Shown here: one piece after another, positions 7,239-13,567 of the stretch
How positions within the stretch are numbered: the stretch's first letter is position 1
Layout of the letters: the number at the start of each line of letters is the position of its first letter
Assembly: GCA_964383565.1 (NCBI GenBank)
Contig: CAYLIK010000084.1
Span: 1 to 13,567, forward strand
DNA length: 13,567 nt
Direction: 5' to 3'
From: CANJQJ01 sp964383565
GTDB lineage: Bacteria; Pseudomonadota; Alphaproteobacteria; Sphingomonadales; Sphingomonadaceae
Position numbers and translations under genes: made by a program
The notes under the pieces: model-generated
The model's database searches: none
Seen by the model: only the letters and a program-made list of their open reading frames with translations
What the model was told of the DNA's origin: nothing

Positions 7239-8690
7239 ATGAGTCATCTTTTCCTTTCTGCTGCACATAAGTCGTCGGGCAAGACGATGATCGGCGTCGG
7301 ACTTGCGGCGGCGCTCGGCGGGCGTGGCTTGCGCGTTCAACCTTTCAAGAAGGGCCCAGACTACATCGACCCCATGTGGCTCAGTCGCGCGAGCGGGCAG
7401 TCCTGCTACAACCTAGATTTCAACTCGCAGACCGAAACCGAGATTTGCGCCCTTTTCGCCCGCTATGCCCGGCAAGCCGATTTCGCACTCATCGAAGGGA
7501 ACAAAGGGCTCCACGACGGGGTCGACCCAGAGGGCCGCGATTCGAGCGCGGCGCTCGCCAAGCTCCTCAGCGCCCCGGTCATTCTTGTAATCGACACCGT
7601 TGGCATCACGCGGGGCGTGGCGCCTCTGGTGCTCGGATACCAGGCGTTTGACCGCGACGTGGCGATTCAAGGCGTGATTCTTAACCGTGTCGCGTCGACG
7701 CGGCAGGAAGGCAAGCTGCGCCAAGCGCTCGAACTCTACACCGATGTGCCGGTCATCGGCGCCATCGGCCGCGATCCAACGCTGCTGGTGGAAGAGCGTC
7801 ACTTGGGGTTGACCACACCCGACGAGACGGATGCGGTCGCCGAGACGATCAACCGATTGAGGTTGGCAGTGGAGTGCGACGTGGATGTGGGGCGCGTCCT
7901 GGAAATCGCCCGCGGCGCCATCATGGAACCGTTTGTATCCGCGAAATCGGATACGGATCTTTCTTGCTTCGGCGCCCAGACGCCGGCTGCCGCCAAGGCC
8001 GATGTGTGCATCGCGGTGGCCCGCGACACAGCGTTCGGATTCTACTATCCGGACGACATCGAGGCGCTGGCGCGGGCGGGGGCCGAACTCGTTTTCTTCA
8101 ACACACTCCGAGATGCCCGTCTGCCGGAAGCGGACGGGCTCTTCATTGGCGGCGGCTTCCCGGAGACGCAGATGCAGACGCTTGCTGCGAACGGCAGCAT
8201 GAGAGCCCAGATCCGGCGGGCGGCGGAAAGCGGTCTGCCGATCTACGCCGAGTGTGGCGGGCTCATGTACCTTACGCGCTCGATTGCCTGGGGCTCGCAG
8301 ACACATGAGATGGTGGGATTTATTCCGGCCGATACGGTGATGCACTCGACGCCCCAGGGACGAGGCCTCGTGGTGATCGAGGAAACGGACTTTTCGCCCT
8401 GGCCGCGAGTGGAGAGGCCGGCGGCCGGGAGCGGTGGCTCCCGCATTCCCGCCCACGAGTTTCATTATGCCGCACTCGAACGTCTGGATCCCGCCACCCG
8501 CTTCGCCTACAAGATCGTCCGCGGCCGCGGCGTCGATGGGCGCCACGACGGCATCGTCAAGGGCAACGTGCTCGCCAGCTTTTGCCACCTGCGCTCGACG
8601 GTCCGCTGCGGCTCTTGGGCCGATCGTTTCGTCGCCTTCGTCCGCATACGGAAGCAAGCTGCCCTTGCGCGCAGCGCAAGGGCGGGATGA
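7239..8690 (+). CDS. dsrN: DsrN, siroheme amidase (CbiA-like)
   Basis: DsrN resembles cobyrinic acid a,c-diamide synthase and is known to amidate siroheme, giving the siroamide form found in A. vinosum rDsrAB. It acts in the cytoplasm with glutamine and ATP. In the 483-residue product, the N-terminal synthetase domain has a P-loop AAHKSSGKT (8-16), a GPDYIDP motif (39-45) and EGNKGLHDG (86-94). The C-terminal class I glutaminase-like domain has GGGFPE (304-309), the nucleophile Cys339 in AECGG, and His450 in an ASFCHL context. The start is uncertain: ATG 7239 gives the usual N-terminus directly before the P-loop strand, while ATG 7227 (four residues longer) and GTG 7176 are also in frame; none has a good Shine-Dalgarno. 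The last ~10 residues are encoded by a perfect palindrome and look like an added tail. Confidence 0.92.
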   Translation: MSHLFLSAAHKSSGKTMIGVGLAAALGGRGLRVQPFKKGPDYIDPMWLSRASGQSCYNLDFNSQTETEICALFARYARQADFALIEGNKGLHDGVDPEGRDSSAALAKLLSAPVILVIDTVGITRGVAPLVLGYQAFDRDVAIQGVILNRVASTRQEGKLRQALELYTDVPVIGAIGRDPTLLVEERHLGLTTPDETDAVAETINRLRLAVECDVDVGRVLEIARGAIMEPFVSAKSDTDLSCFGAQTPAAAKADVCIAVARDTAFGFYYPDDIEALARAGAELVFFNTLRDARLPEADGLFIGGGFPETQMQTLAANGSMRAQIRRAAESGLPIYAECGGLMYLTRSIAWGSQTHEMVGFIPADTVMHSTPQGRGLVVIEETDFSPWPRVERPAAGSGGSRIPAHEFHYAALERLDPATRFAYKIVRGRGVDGRHDGIVKGNVLASFCHLRSTVRCGSWADRFVAFVRIRKQAALARSARAG

Positions 8691-8694
8691 TTTT
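8661..8694 (+). terminator. Hairpin at the end of dsrN, possible operon terminator
   Basis: A perfect 10-bp stem (GCCCTTGCGC, 8661-8670, with its complement at 8674-8683) closes a 3-base loop GCA. After GGGATGA comes TTTT at 8691-8694. The stem lies inside the last codons of dsrN and the T run is short and seven bases away, so intrinsic termination is plausible but not certain. It could instead be a small palindromic repeat of the REP type. Confidence 0.4.
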
Positions 8695-8774
8695 ATGAGA
8701 CCTGTGCGCGGGTGGATGATCAAGGATATGGCCGTCCGCAATCTGTCGCCGCCGGCGCGGCGGTGGCCGGTGTG

Positions 8775-8795
8775 TGTACCGAAAACTACGTCCGG
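8775..8795 (+). repeat. IS terminal inverted repeat, left
   Basis: TGTACCGAAAACT followed by ACGTCCGG. It matches the reverse complement of 9839-9859 at 19 of 21 positions, including the first 13. The transposase stop codon (8786-8788) lies within it. Confidence 0.9.
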
Positions 8796-9808
8796 CCATA
8801 GCGGTGATGCAGGCCGCCGAGAATTGGCTCAGCGATGATCGTTCCGACCGCCTGAATAAGGCGATGGATTGGACAGTCCTTGTTCAGCGAGCGATGGGTG
8901 CGAGCCTGGTTGTAGTAGGCCACGTAGGATTGCAGAACCCGGCGCAGGTGTGCGGGTCCCATGACCACCAAATGGTCGGGGCATTCGCGCCGGATCGAGC
9001 CGATCAGCCGCTTGGCATAGGGGGTCTGCCAGGGTGACCTTAGGCGCGATCGGGTGGTCAAGTATCCCCATCGCTTGGAGCCGGCGCCTGAACACCGTGC
9101 CATAGACACGATCGCGATCGCGGATGATGTGGGTTGGCGCAGCGTCCCAGGAGAAGGCTTCGGTGACCTGCCGGGCCATCCACTCGGCCGTGGGATTGGC
9201 CGTCACGCCGGTCCACACCAGCAGGCGACGAGCCAAATGGGCGATGGTCAGGCCGTAGAGCAGGCGGAAGCCGATGGTCGGCACCACGAACAGGTCGATG
9301 GCGGCAATACCGTCAGCGTGATTGCGCAGGAAGGTCTTCCAGTCCTGCGACGGCGGACCGCGTCGCTTGAGCATGTACTTGGCTACCGTCGGCTGGGCCA
9401 CCTGGAAGCCCAGCTTGAGCAACTCGCCGTGAATGCGCGGGGCGCCCCACTCGGCTTCTCCCGGCTCATCCGCTGGATCAGCGCCCGAGGTTCCGCATCG
9501 ACCGGCGGGCACCCCATACGATGACGCGATTTCCAGCGCCAATACCGCCGAAACCCAGTGCGGTGCCAGCGAACAACCGTCTCCGGCTGGACAAGGACCA
9601 GTGCCCCGAGGATCGAGGGAAACAGCCGGTGCAGCCAACCAAAGAACAGCCGATCCCCGTTGGTAAGCCTGACGCGCCCCGGCAGCCTGCGATGCAATAC
9701 GATCAATTGTTGCCGTAGCACGGCATTCTCGGCTTCAAGCCGTGCCTTGGATTTGAACGCCGAACCGAGGATGGCCAGGCAAAGTCGGATCAGCGCGATC
9801 ATCGTCAT
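8786..9808 (-). pseudogene. IS transposase, broken by two single-base frameshifts
   Basis: Read on the minus strand from ATG 9808, this is a roughly 340-residue transposase with an rve/integrase catalytic core. The first part has a helical Leu-rich N-terminus and the WHRTGFRRYWRWKSR helix-turn-helix-like segment. Near 9450 one base is missing: the frame switches between REKP and WGAPRIHGEL. The middle part carries the first catalytic Asp (AIDLF) and the second (IIRDRDR). Near 9040 one extra base in CCTTAGG (9038-9044) moves the frame again; the last part has SPWQ, the catalytic Glu (SIRREC) and a C-terminal ILGGLHH segment ending at 8786. Removing both indels would restore one open frame with the complete D-D-E triad, so either the gene died recently or these are assembly errors. 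Programmed frameshifting is unlikely because the sites lack slippery heptamers and there are two of them. Confidence 0.85.
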
Positions 9809-9838
9809 CGACGCTAACCAAAATCATCCCCGAGTCAA

Positions 9839-9859
9839 CCGGATGGAGTTTTCGGTACA
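9839..9859 (-). repeat. IS terminal inverted repeat, right
   Basis: Read on the minus strand it begins TGTACCGAAAACT, pairing with the left repeat at 8775-8795 with two mismatches. It lies 30 bases upstream of the transposase start. Confidence 0.9.
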
Positions 9860-11001
9860 GACTACCCCGTGGCTTCGGCCTATTTTTTATCTGTCAATTC
9901 TTCTAAACTTACGCCTAAGGACGAGTAGCCGTCTCATGCAAGGATATTGTCGCTACCGTATCTCAGTCACGGTTCAAGATAAGTTGAAAGTTTGAACGGA
10001 GAGCAAAACTTACTTCACTATTGATCAAACGTACTGAATGCCGAAAGACTGCTCATTAGAGGGCTGGCGATAGTGCTCATCAGCCGAAATCTACCATCTT
10101 AACAATATAGCTCGAAGATAGGCTGGTATTGAGTGTTGCGGGTCCACGATTTGAACCTTCGGCTGCTTGCGTGAAAACGGCATCACAATGCGTTGTTTTC
10201 CGAGCCAGCGGGAACTGGACGCATTCCAGGAGATTACTGCGCTTCGTGCGCAGATTTCTCGTAACAAAGATTTGAACTGCCGCAAGTTTCCCGAGCCTGT
10301 GGGAATTACAGCGATCCTCTGCTGCGTGGGACGACCTCCAGCCAAAATATCCACTTGGTTTCCAGCGCACGTGGGATTACCAGACTCCCGCGCGCCGCTA
10401 CAGATGTCCGAAGGCGATACTGAAATGGAACCAATTCAGCCGCTGACACCCAAATGATCAAGCTAGAGCAAGCATGACCGCACGCGCGATGCCCCACTTC
10501 TACGCGGTATGAACGTTCGCGTGTTGAAACATAAGCAAAGAAAGACAAATAGATGACGAGTGCTCAACAAGAACTGCCCTATCTGTGCCGCCACAACGGG
10601 GGCACATGCAAAGCGCGTATTTCACCGAGCTGGTGGGGATTTGCGGCATCGCAACGCGCAGCGCGCGTCTGGTGCTCTGTTAATTAGCCAATATTTTTAC
10701 ATAAGTATAGGGCGCAACACCGCGCTCCTGACTCTGGGCGGCACGCAACGGGCGGTCAATGAGGAGCTTCATTGAAACTGCCGAATGATTCGGCCGTTGA
10801 TATCCCTGTTCGATGTCGTGCCGACAAGAAAAGGTAGACCGCGACCGGCAACATGAACTGATCGACTCCGTCGTTGGCTATCACTAACGACGGGAACAAA
10901 TCCAGCAGGACGAACGGGCAACCATCGTCGGCGTCATTGCCGCGCGTGCGCAGCTTTGCGCACTCGCGATCGACCGTGCCGAGTACTGTAAGGAGATGTC
11001 G
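9860..11001. other. Lower-GC stretch without a convincing gene
   Basis: About 1.1 kb between the IS and the phage-type methyltransferase. GC drops clearly: 26 of 60 bases at 10081-10140, compared with 46 of 60 at 5161-5220 in dsrO. Stop codons are frequent in all frames and no open frame here shows a recognisable domain. Visible structures are a 6-bp hairpin CTGCGC-TTCGT-GCGCAG at 10237-10253, a group of degenerate palindromic motifs near 10195, 10286, 10356 and 10619, and a strong hairpin at 10941-10968. The frame of the methyltransferase can be followed upstream to ATG 10813 apart from one TAA at 10885, so a small upstream gene may have been lost. A 44-codon frame at 10553-10687 has no good ribosome site. 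The stretch looks like eroded intergenic or former mobile DNA. Confidence 0.6.
10941..10968 (+). repeat. Strong hairpin upstream of the methyltransferase
   Basis: A 7-bp perfect stem GTGCGCA / TGCGCAC around the loop GCTT is extended by CGCG / CGCG across one C-T mismatch. It sits 33 bases before the chosen start codon at 11002. No T run follows, so it is not a standard terminator; it could act in the mRNA leader or be a protein-binding palindrome. Confidence 0.5.
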
Positions 11002-12390
11002 ATGAACGAAACAAAGTCTTTAATTTTGGCAGGCAGTAACTCACTGCGCCTGCAAATCGAGGAGATGCCGATTAGTCAATTAAAGCGGAGTGCGCGCAGC
11101 CCGCGCGTTCATCCCGACAAGCAGATTGTCATGCTTGCACGAAGCATCGACACGTTTGGCTTTCTAGTGCCGTGCGTCATTGATGAAACGAATCAGCTAC
11201 TGTCCGGCGAAGCTCGGGTGAAAGCTGCACAACGACTGGGAATGAAGAAAATACCGGTCATCCGCATCCAGCATTTGAGCGATGCTGAAAAACGCGCCTT
11301 CATCATCGCTGACACAAAGCTTGCCGAACTTGGCTCCTGGGATCCTGAGGTCCTGCGAAGCGAACTTCAGTTCTTTACTGATCTGGGTATCGATTTCGAC
11401 TTTTCGGTCCTTGGCTTTGAAACCCCAGAAATCGACATTATTCTTGAATGTGCCGCCGACGGCGCCGACGATGAGGTACCCACCGGCGTAGCACCCAACC
11501 AGCCGGCCGTCTCCCGCAGCGGCGACCTGTGGCAAGCCGGGCAGCACCGCATCTACTGCGGCGACGCCCTAGCCACAGGCTCATATGAAGCGCTGTTGGA
11601 TCGCGAGCGTGCCCGATTGGTGTTCACAGACCCGCCCTACAACGTTTGCATAAGAGGTCACGTTGGTGGAGCCGGCGGTGTGCAACATCGTGAATTTGCG
11701 ATGGCATCCGGGGAAATGGCCTCCGATCAATTCACGTCGTTTCTCGCAATTGCGGTGAAGAACTTGGCGACCTACTCGCTGGACGGCTCGCTCCACTATA
11801 TCTTCATGGATTGGAGGCATTGCCAGGAAATCCTCGCCGCCGGCAATGCCGGCTATTCGGAACTAAAAAACATATGTGTGTGGCGCAAGACCAATGCCGG
11901 CATGGGCTCGCTCTATCGCTCCCAGCACGAATTGGTCTTCGTGTTCAAGAACGGCGCAGCGCCCCATATCAATAACATCAATCTCGGCGTCCACGGCCGC
12001 AACCGTTCCAATGTCTGGGACTACGGCGGCATCAACAGCTTCGGGAAGCATCGCGACGAACTGCTGGCCATGCACCCGACGGTCAAGCCTGTGGCGCTTG
12101 TGGCCGACGTCATCATGGATGCATCGGCCCGAGGCGATGTCGTCCTGGATGCGTTTGGCGGGTCGGGCAGTACGCTTCTGGCTGCCGAGAAGACATGGCG
12201 CCGGGCGGCCCTCATCGAGATCGACCCGCTCTACGTCGACACTGCCATTCGACGCTGGCAGGCGTTCACAGGCAAAGTGGCCGTCTGCGCTCGCTCCGGG
12301 GCCACCTTCGCCGAGCGTGAGGCCGCCTTGAATGCCGATGACGACGGGATGGTGGCCATCGTCCCCACCGATGAAGGAGCGAGCCAATGA
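11002..12390 (+). CDS. ParB-domain DNA methyltransferase (N6/N4 type, phage-associated)
   Basis: This 462-residue protein has a ParB/sulfiredoxin-like N-terminal domain (about 22-110, with SGEARVKAAQRLG at 68-80) joined to an N6-adenine or N4-cytosine DNA methyltransferase. The catalytic DPPY motif is at 210-213. The SAM-binding FGGSG motif is at 385-389, after a VLDA strand, and HPTVKP at 358-363 is typical of the class. Catalytic motif before SAM motif indicates the beta arrangement. The target site cannot be read from the sequence. Such ParB-methylase fusions are common in phages and prophages next to terminase genes, which is the case here. The start at 11002 is chosen because AAGGAG (10990-10995) lies 6 bases before it; ATG 10996 directly abuts that site. 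The stop overlaps the next start as ATGA. There is no matching restriction enzyme in the window. Confidence 0.88.
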   Translation: MNETKSLILAGSNSLRLQIEEMPISQLKRSARSPRVHPDKQIVMLARSIDTFGFLVPCVIDETNQLLSGEARVKAAQRLGMKKIPVIRIQHLSDAEKRAFIIADTKLAELGSWDPEVLRSELQFFTDLGIDFDFSVLGFETPEIDIILECAADGADDEVPTGVAPNQPAVSRSGDLWQAGQHRIYCGDALATGSYEALLDRERARLVFTDPPYNVCIRGHVGGAGGVQHREFAMASGEMASDQFTSFLAIAVKNLATYSLDGSLHYIFMDWRHCQEILAAGNAGYSELKNICVWRKTNAGMGSLYRSQHELVFVFKNGAAPHINNINLGVHGRNRSNVWDYGGINSFGKHRDELLAMHPTVKPVALVADVIMDASARGDVVLDAFGGSGSTLLAAEKTWRRAALIEIDPLYVDTAIRRWQAFTGKVAVCARSGATFAEREAALNADDDGMVAIVPTDEGASQ

Positions 12391-12782
12391 GCGCGAACGA
12401 TGACGCTGAAGGCGGCTACGGCCGGCCACCGAAACACACCCGCTTCAAGCCGGGCCGCTCCGGCAATGCAAAAGGCCGGCCAAAGGGGGGCCGCAACCTT
12501 AAGACCGATCTCGCAAACATGCTGCAAAAGCGCGTTGCAATCCGCGAGGATGGCGAGCTGCGCCATGTCAGTCGCCAGGAGGCGATGCTGCTGACCCTCT
12601 ACGCTAAGGCCGTGCAGGGCGATATGAGGGCATCGAGCCAATTGATCGCAATGCTGACGAAGACGGAACCCCGGGAGAAGGCGCCATCACAACCCGAGGT
12701 CGTTACCGAGAAAGATCGCGCCATTGTCGAAGACTACCTGCGGCGAAATTCCATACCTATCAAAAAAGAAGGTGATCTATGA
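12387..12782 (+). CDS. DUF5681 domain protein, phage terminase neighbour
   Basis: The 131-residue protein has the DUF5681 signature near its N-terminus: a GYGRPPKHTRFKPG stretch (10-23) followed by SGNAKGRPKG (25-34). A mostly helical segment with AVQGDMRASSQL (74-85) follows. The basic Gly/Pro/Arg-rich N-terminus suggests nucleic acid contact. Proteins of this family often stand directly before the large terminase gene in alphaproteobacterial prophages, and a role like that of a small terminase subunit is possible but unproven. The start follows AAGGAG (12374-12379) by 7 bases and overlaps the methyltransferase stop; its own stop overlaps the next start (ATGA). The three genes look like one coupled unit. 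Confidence 0.85.
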   Translation: MSANDDAEGGYGRPPKHTRFKPGRSGNAKGRPKGGRNLKTDLANMLQKRVAIREDGELRHVSRQEAMLLTLYAKAVQGDMRASSQLIAMLTKTEPREKAPSQPEVVTEKDRAIVEDYLRRNSIPIKKEGDL

Positions 12783-13567
12783 TCCAGCCAACACCGGCGG
12801 AACGCGATGCCATCCTCCGTTACGATTTCCTGGCTTTTGCGCAGGCAGCATTTTTCGAACTCGAGCCTGACAAGATATTTGAGCCAAGCTGGCATCATGT
12901 AGCCATCGCCCAGCTGTTGGTGGATTCATACGGGAAGAAAACCCGTAAATATATCAATGCTCCGCCACGGTCCCTGAAATCCTTTCTGGTGTCGATCGCG
13001 TTTGTTGCCTTCAAGTTGGGGCATGAACCGACGCATAAGTTCATCTGCGCCAGTTATTCGCGCGACCTTGCCAGCCATCTTGCCGCGCAATGCCGCAAGC
13101 TGATGCAATCAGAGCTTTACTGCAGATTGTTCGCTACAAGGCTCTCCAAGATTACCGACGACGAGTTGGTAACCACCCAAGGCGGCTTCCGGATCGCCAC
13201 TTCTGTCGGAGCGACGCTGACCGGCTTGGGTGGTGACACATTGATTGTTGACGACGCGTTAAACGCAAATGAGGCGTATTCCGAGACCAGTCGAAAAAAT
13301 GCCAACACCTGGTTCACCGGCACGCTCATGTCGCGTCTCAACGACAAGAGAGCCGGCGCCATCTTCGTGGTTACCCAGCGTCTGCACCAGGAAGACCTCA
13401 CGGGAATTCTCATCGAAAAAGGCTGGGATGGCCTTGTCCTGCCCGCAGTCGCTCCATACGACACCGTCATACAAATTGGAAATTGGAGGCATTTTTGGAA
13501 AGAGGGAGAGCCGCTGCAAGAGCGCGAGCACCTCCTTTCCTCCCTAGAAGGAGAGCCGCCGGCCCAG
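12779..13567 (+). CDS. Phage terminase large subunit, N-terminal part (runs off window)
   Basis: The frame is open for 263 codons to the window end with no stop, so the gene is 3' truncated here. It encodes the ATPase domain of a large terminase, the motor that packages phage DNA. A Walker A-like PPRSLKS is at residues 62-68, in the YINAPPRSLKS form typical of this family. Walker B LIVDD is at 155-159, and the coupling motif VTQRLHQEDLTG is at 198-209. The nuclease domain would lie beyond the window. ATG 12779 overlaps the DUF5681 stop (ATGA) and follows a GAAGG purine run. Whether the gene is intact, and whether portal and capsid genes follow, cannot be judged here. Confidence 0.88.
   Translation, partial: MIQPTPAERDAILRYDFLAFAQAAFFELEPDKIFEPSWHHVAIAQLLVDSYGKKTRKYINAPPRSLKSFLVSIAFVAFKLGHEPTHKFICASYSRDLASHLAAQCRKLMQSELYCRLFATRLSKITDDELVTTQGGFRIATSVGATLTGLGGDTLIVDDALNANEAYSETSRKNANTWFTGTLMSRLNDKRAGAIFVVTQRLHQEDLTGILIEKGWDGLVLPAVAPYDTVIQIGNWRHFWKEGEPLQEREHLLSSLEGEPPAQ

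Larger units (their letters stand above)
8775..9859 (-). mobile_element. Insertion sequence, 1085 bp, DDE (rve-type) transposase, IS481/IS3-like group
   Basis: The element is bounded by inverted repeats beginning TGTACCGAAAACT on each end and contains a single minus-strand transposase, now frameshifted. The TGT...ACA ends and the rve-type integrase core fit the IS3/IS481 supergroup; the exact family is not certain from sequence alone. Related transposases are common in Bradyrhizobium and other Rhizobiales. I see no target-site duplication: the bases before 8775 (...GGTGTG) and after 9859 (GACTAC...) do not match. The insertion is therefore old, or one flank has since been rearranged. It separates the GC-rich dsr operon from lower-GC DNA. 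Confidence 0.85.

Noticed and set aside
7413..8741. A 442-codon minus-strand frame opposite dsrN
   Set aside because: dsrN carries all synthetase and glutaminase motifs on the plus strand; the antisense frame has none.
8695..8774. Start of a gene cut by the IS (ATG 8695 or 8716)
   Set aside because: There is no clear ribosome site, no family match in the ~26 codons, and no matching continuation on the other side of the IS.
10140..10170. tRNA fragment or attachment site suggested by GATTTGAACC (T-loop-like on the minus strand)
   Set aside because: The bases flanking the loop do not pair to form a T stem, and no acceptor or anticodon arms can be drawn.
10190..10390. CRISPR array
   Set aside because: The repeat-like motifs are too divergent and irregularly spaced (about 91 and 70 bases), there are no spacers of even length and no cas genes.
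10276..10446. A 56-codon frame ending in a transposase-like TPARRYR stretch
   Set aside because: There is no start codon, and the resemblance to the end of rve-type transposases is limited to a few residues.
10553..10687. A 44-codon frame from ATG 10553
   Set aside because: There is no good ribosome site, no recognisable family, and part of it overlaps the degenerate repeat motif; it is not listed as a gene.

Overview
The window looks like a piece of an alphaproteobacterial sulfur-oxidiser genome. The evidence is a high-GC dsr operon in the order known from Allochromatium vinosum (dsrK-L-J-O-P-N), plus an insertion sequence of a kind common in Rhizobiales. The taxonomic assignment is inference, because no 16S rRNA or other lineage marker is present.

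Bases 1-8690 (+ strand) hold one tightly packed transcription unit for reverse dissimilatory sulfite reduction: the 3' part of dsrK, two full-length dsrL genes in tandem, dsrJ, dsrO, dsrP and dsrN. DsrK, J, O and P belong to the DsrMKJOP transmembrane redox complex. DsrL passes electrons from the sulfite reductase rDsrAB to a pyridine nucleotide. DsrN amidates siroheme to make the rDsrAB cofactor. The operon start (dsrAB, EFH, C, M and the 5' part of dsrK) lies upstream of the window. Three junctions show coupling: dsrL(second)/dsrJ and dsrJ/dsrO overlap in GTGA, and the other genes have short gaps.

The most interesting point is the dsrL tandem. The first copy has Ser-Leu-Phe where the second has Tyr-Arg-Arg in the nucleotide-binding domain. 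The YRR motif has been linked to NADP(H) use in DsrL-2 enzymes, while DsrL-1 enzymes lack it. The operon therefore appears to carry a DsrL-1-like and a DsrL-2-like enzyme side by side, suggesting electron output to both NAD and NADP pools.

Bases 8775-9859 are a 1085-bp insertion sequence with 21-bp terminal inverted repeats. Its minus-strand DDE transposase is broken by two single-base indels of opposite sign. It lies directly after dsrN and marks a sharp change in composition and content.

Bases 9860-11001 are about 1.1 kb of lower-GC DNA without a convincing gene, containing small palindromes and degenerate repeats. Bases 11002-13567 carry a phage-type cluster with ATGA overlaps: a ParB-domain DNA methyltransferase, a DUF5681 protein and the N-terminal part of a terminase large subunit running off the window end. 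This is probably a prophage or prophage remnant unrelated to sulfur metabolism.
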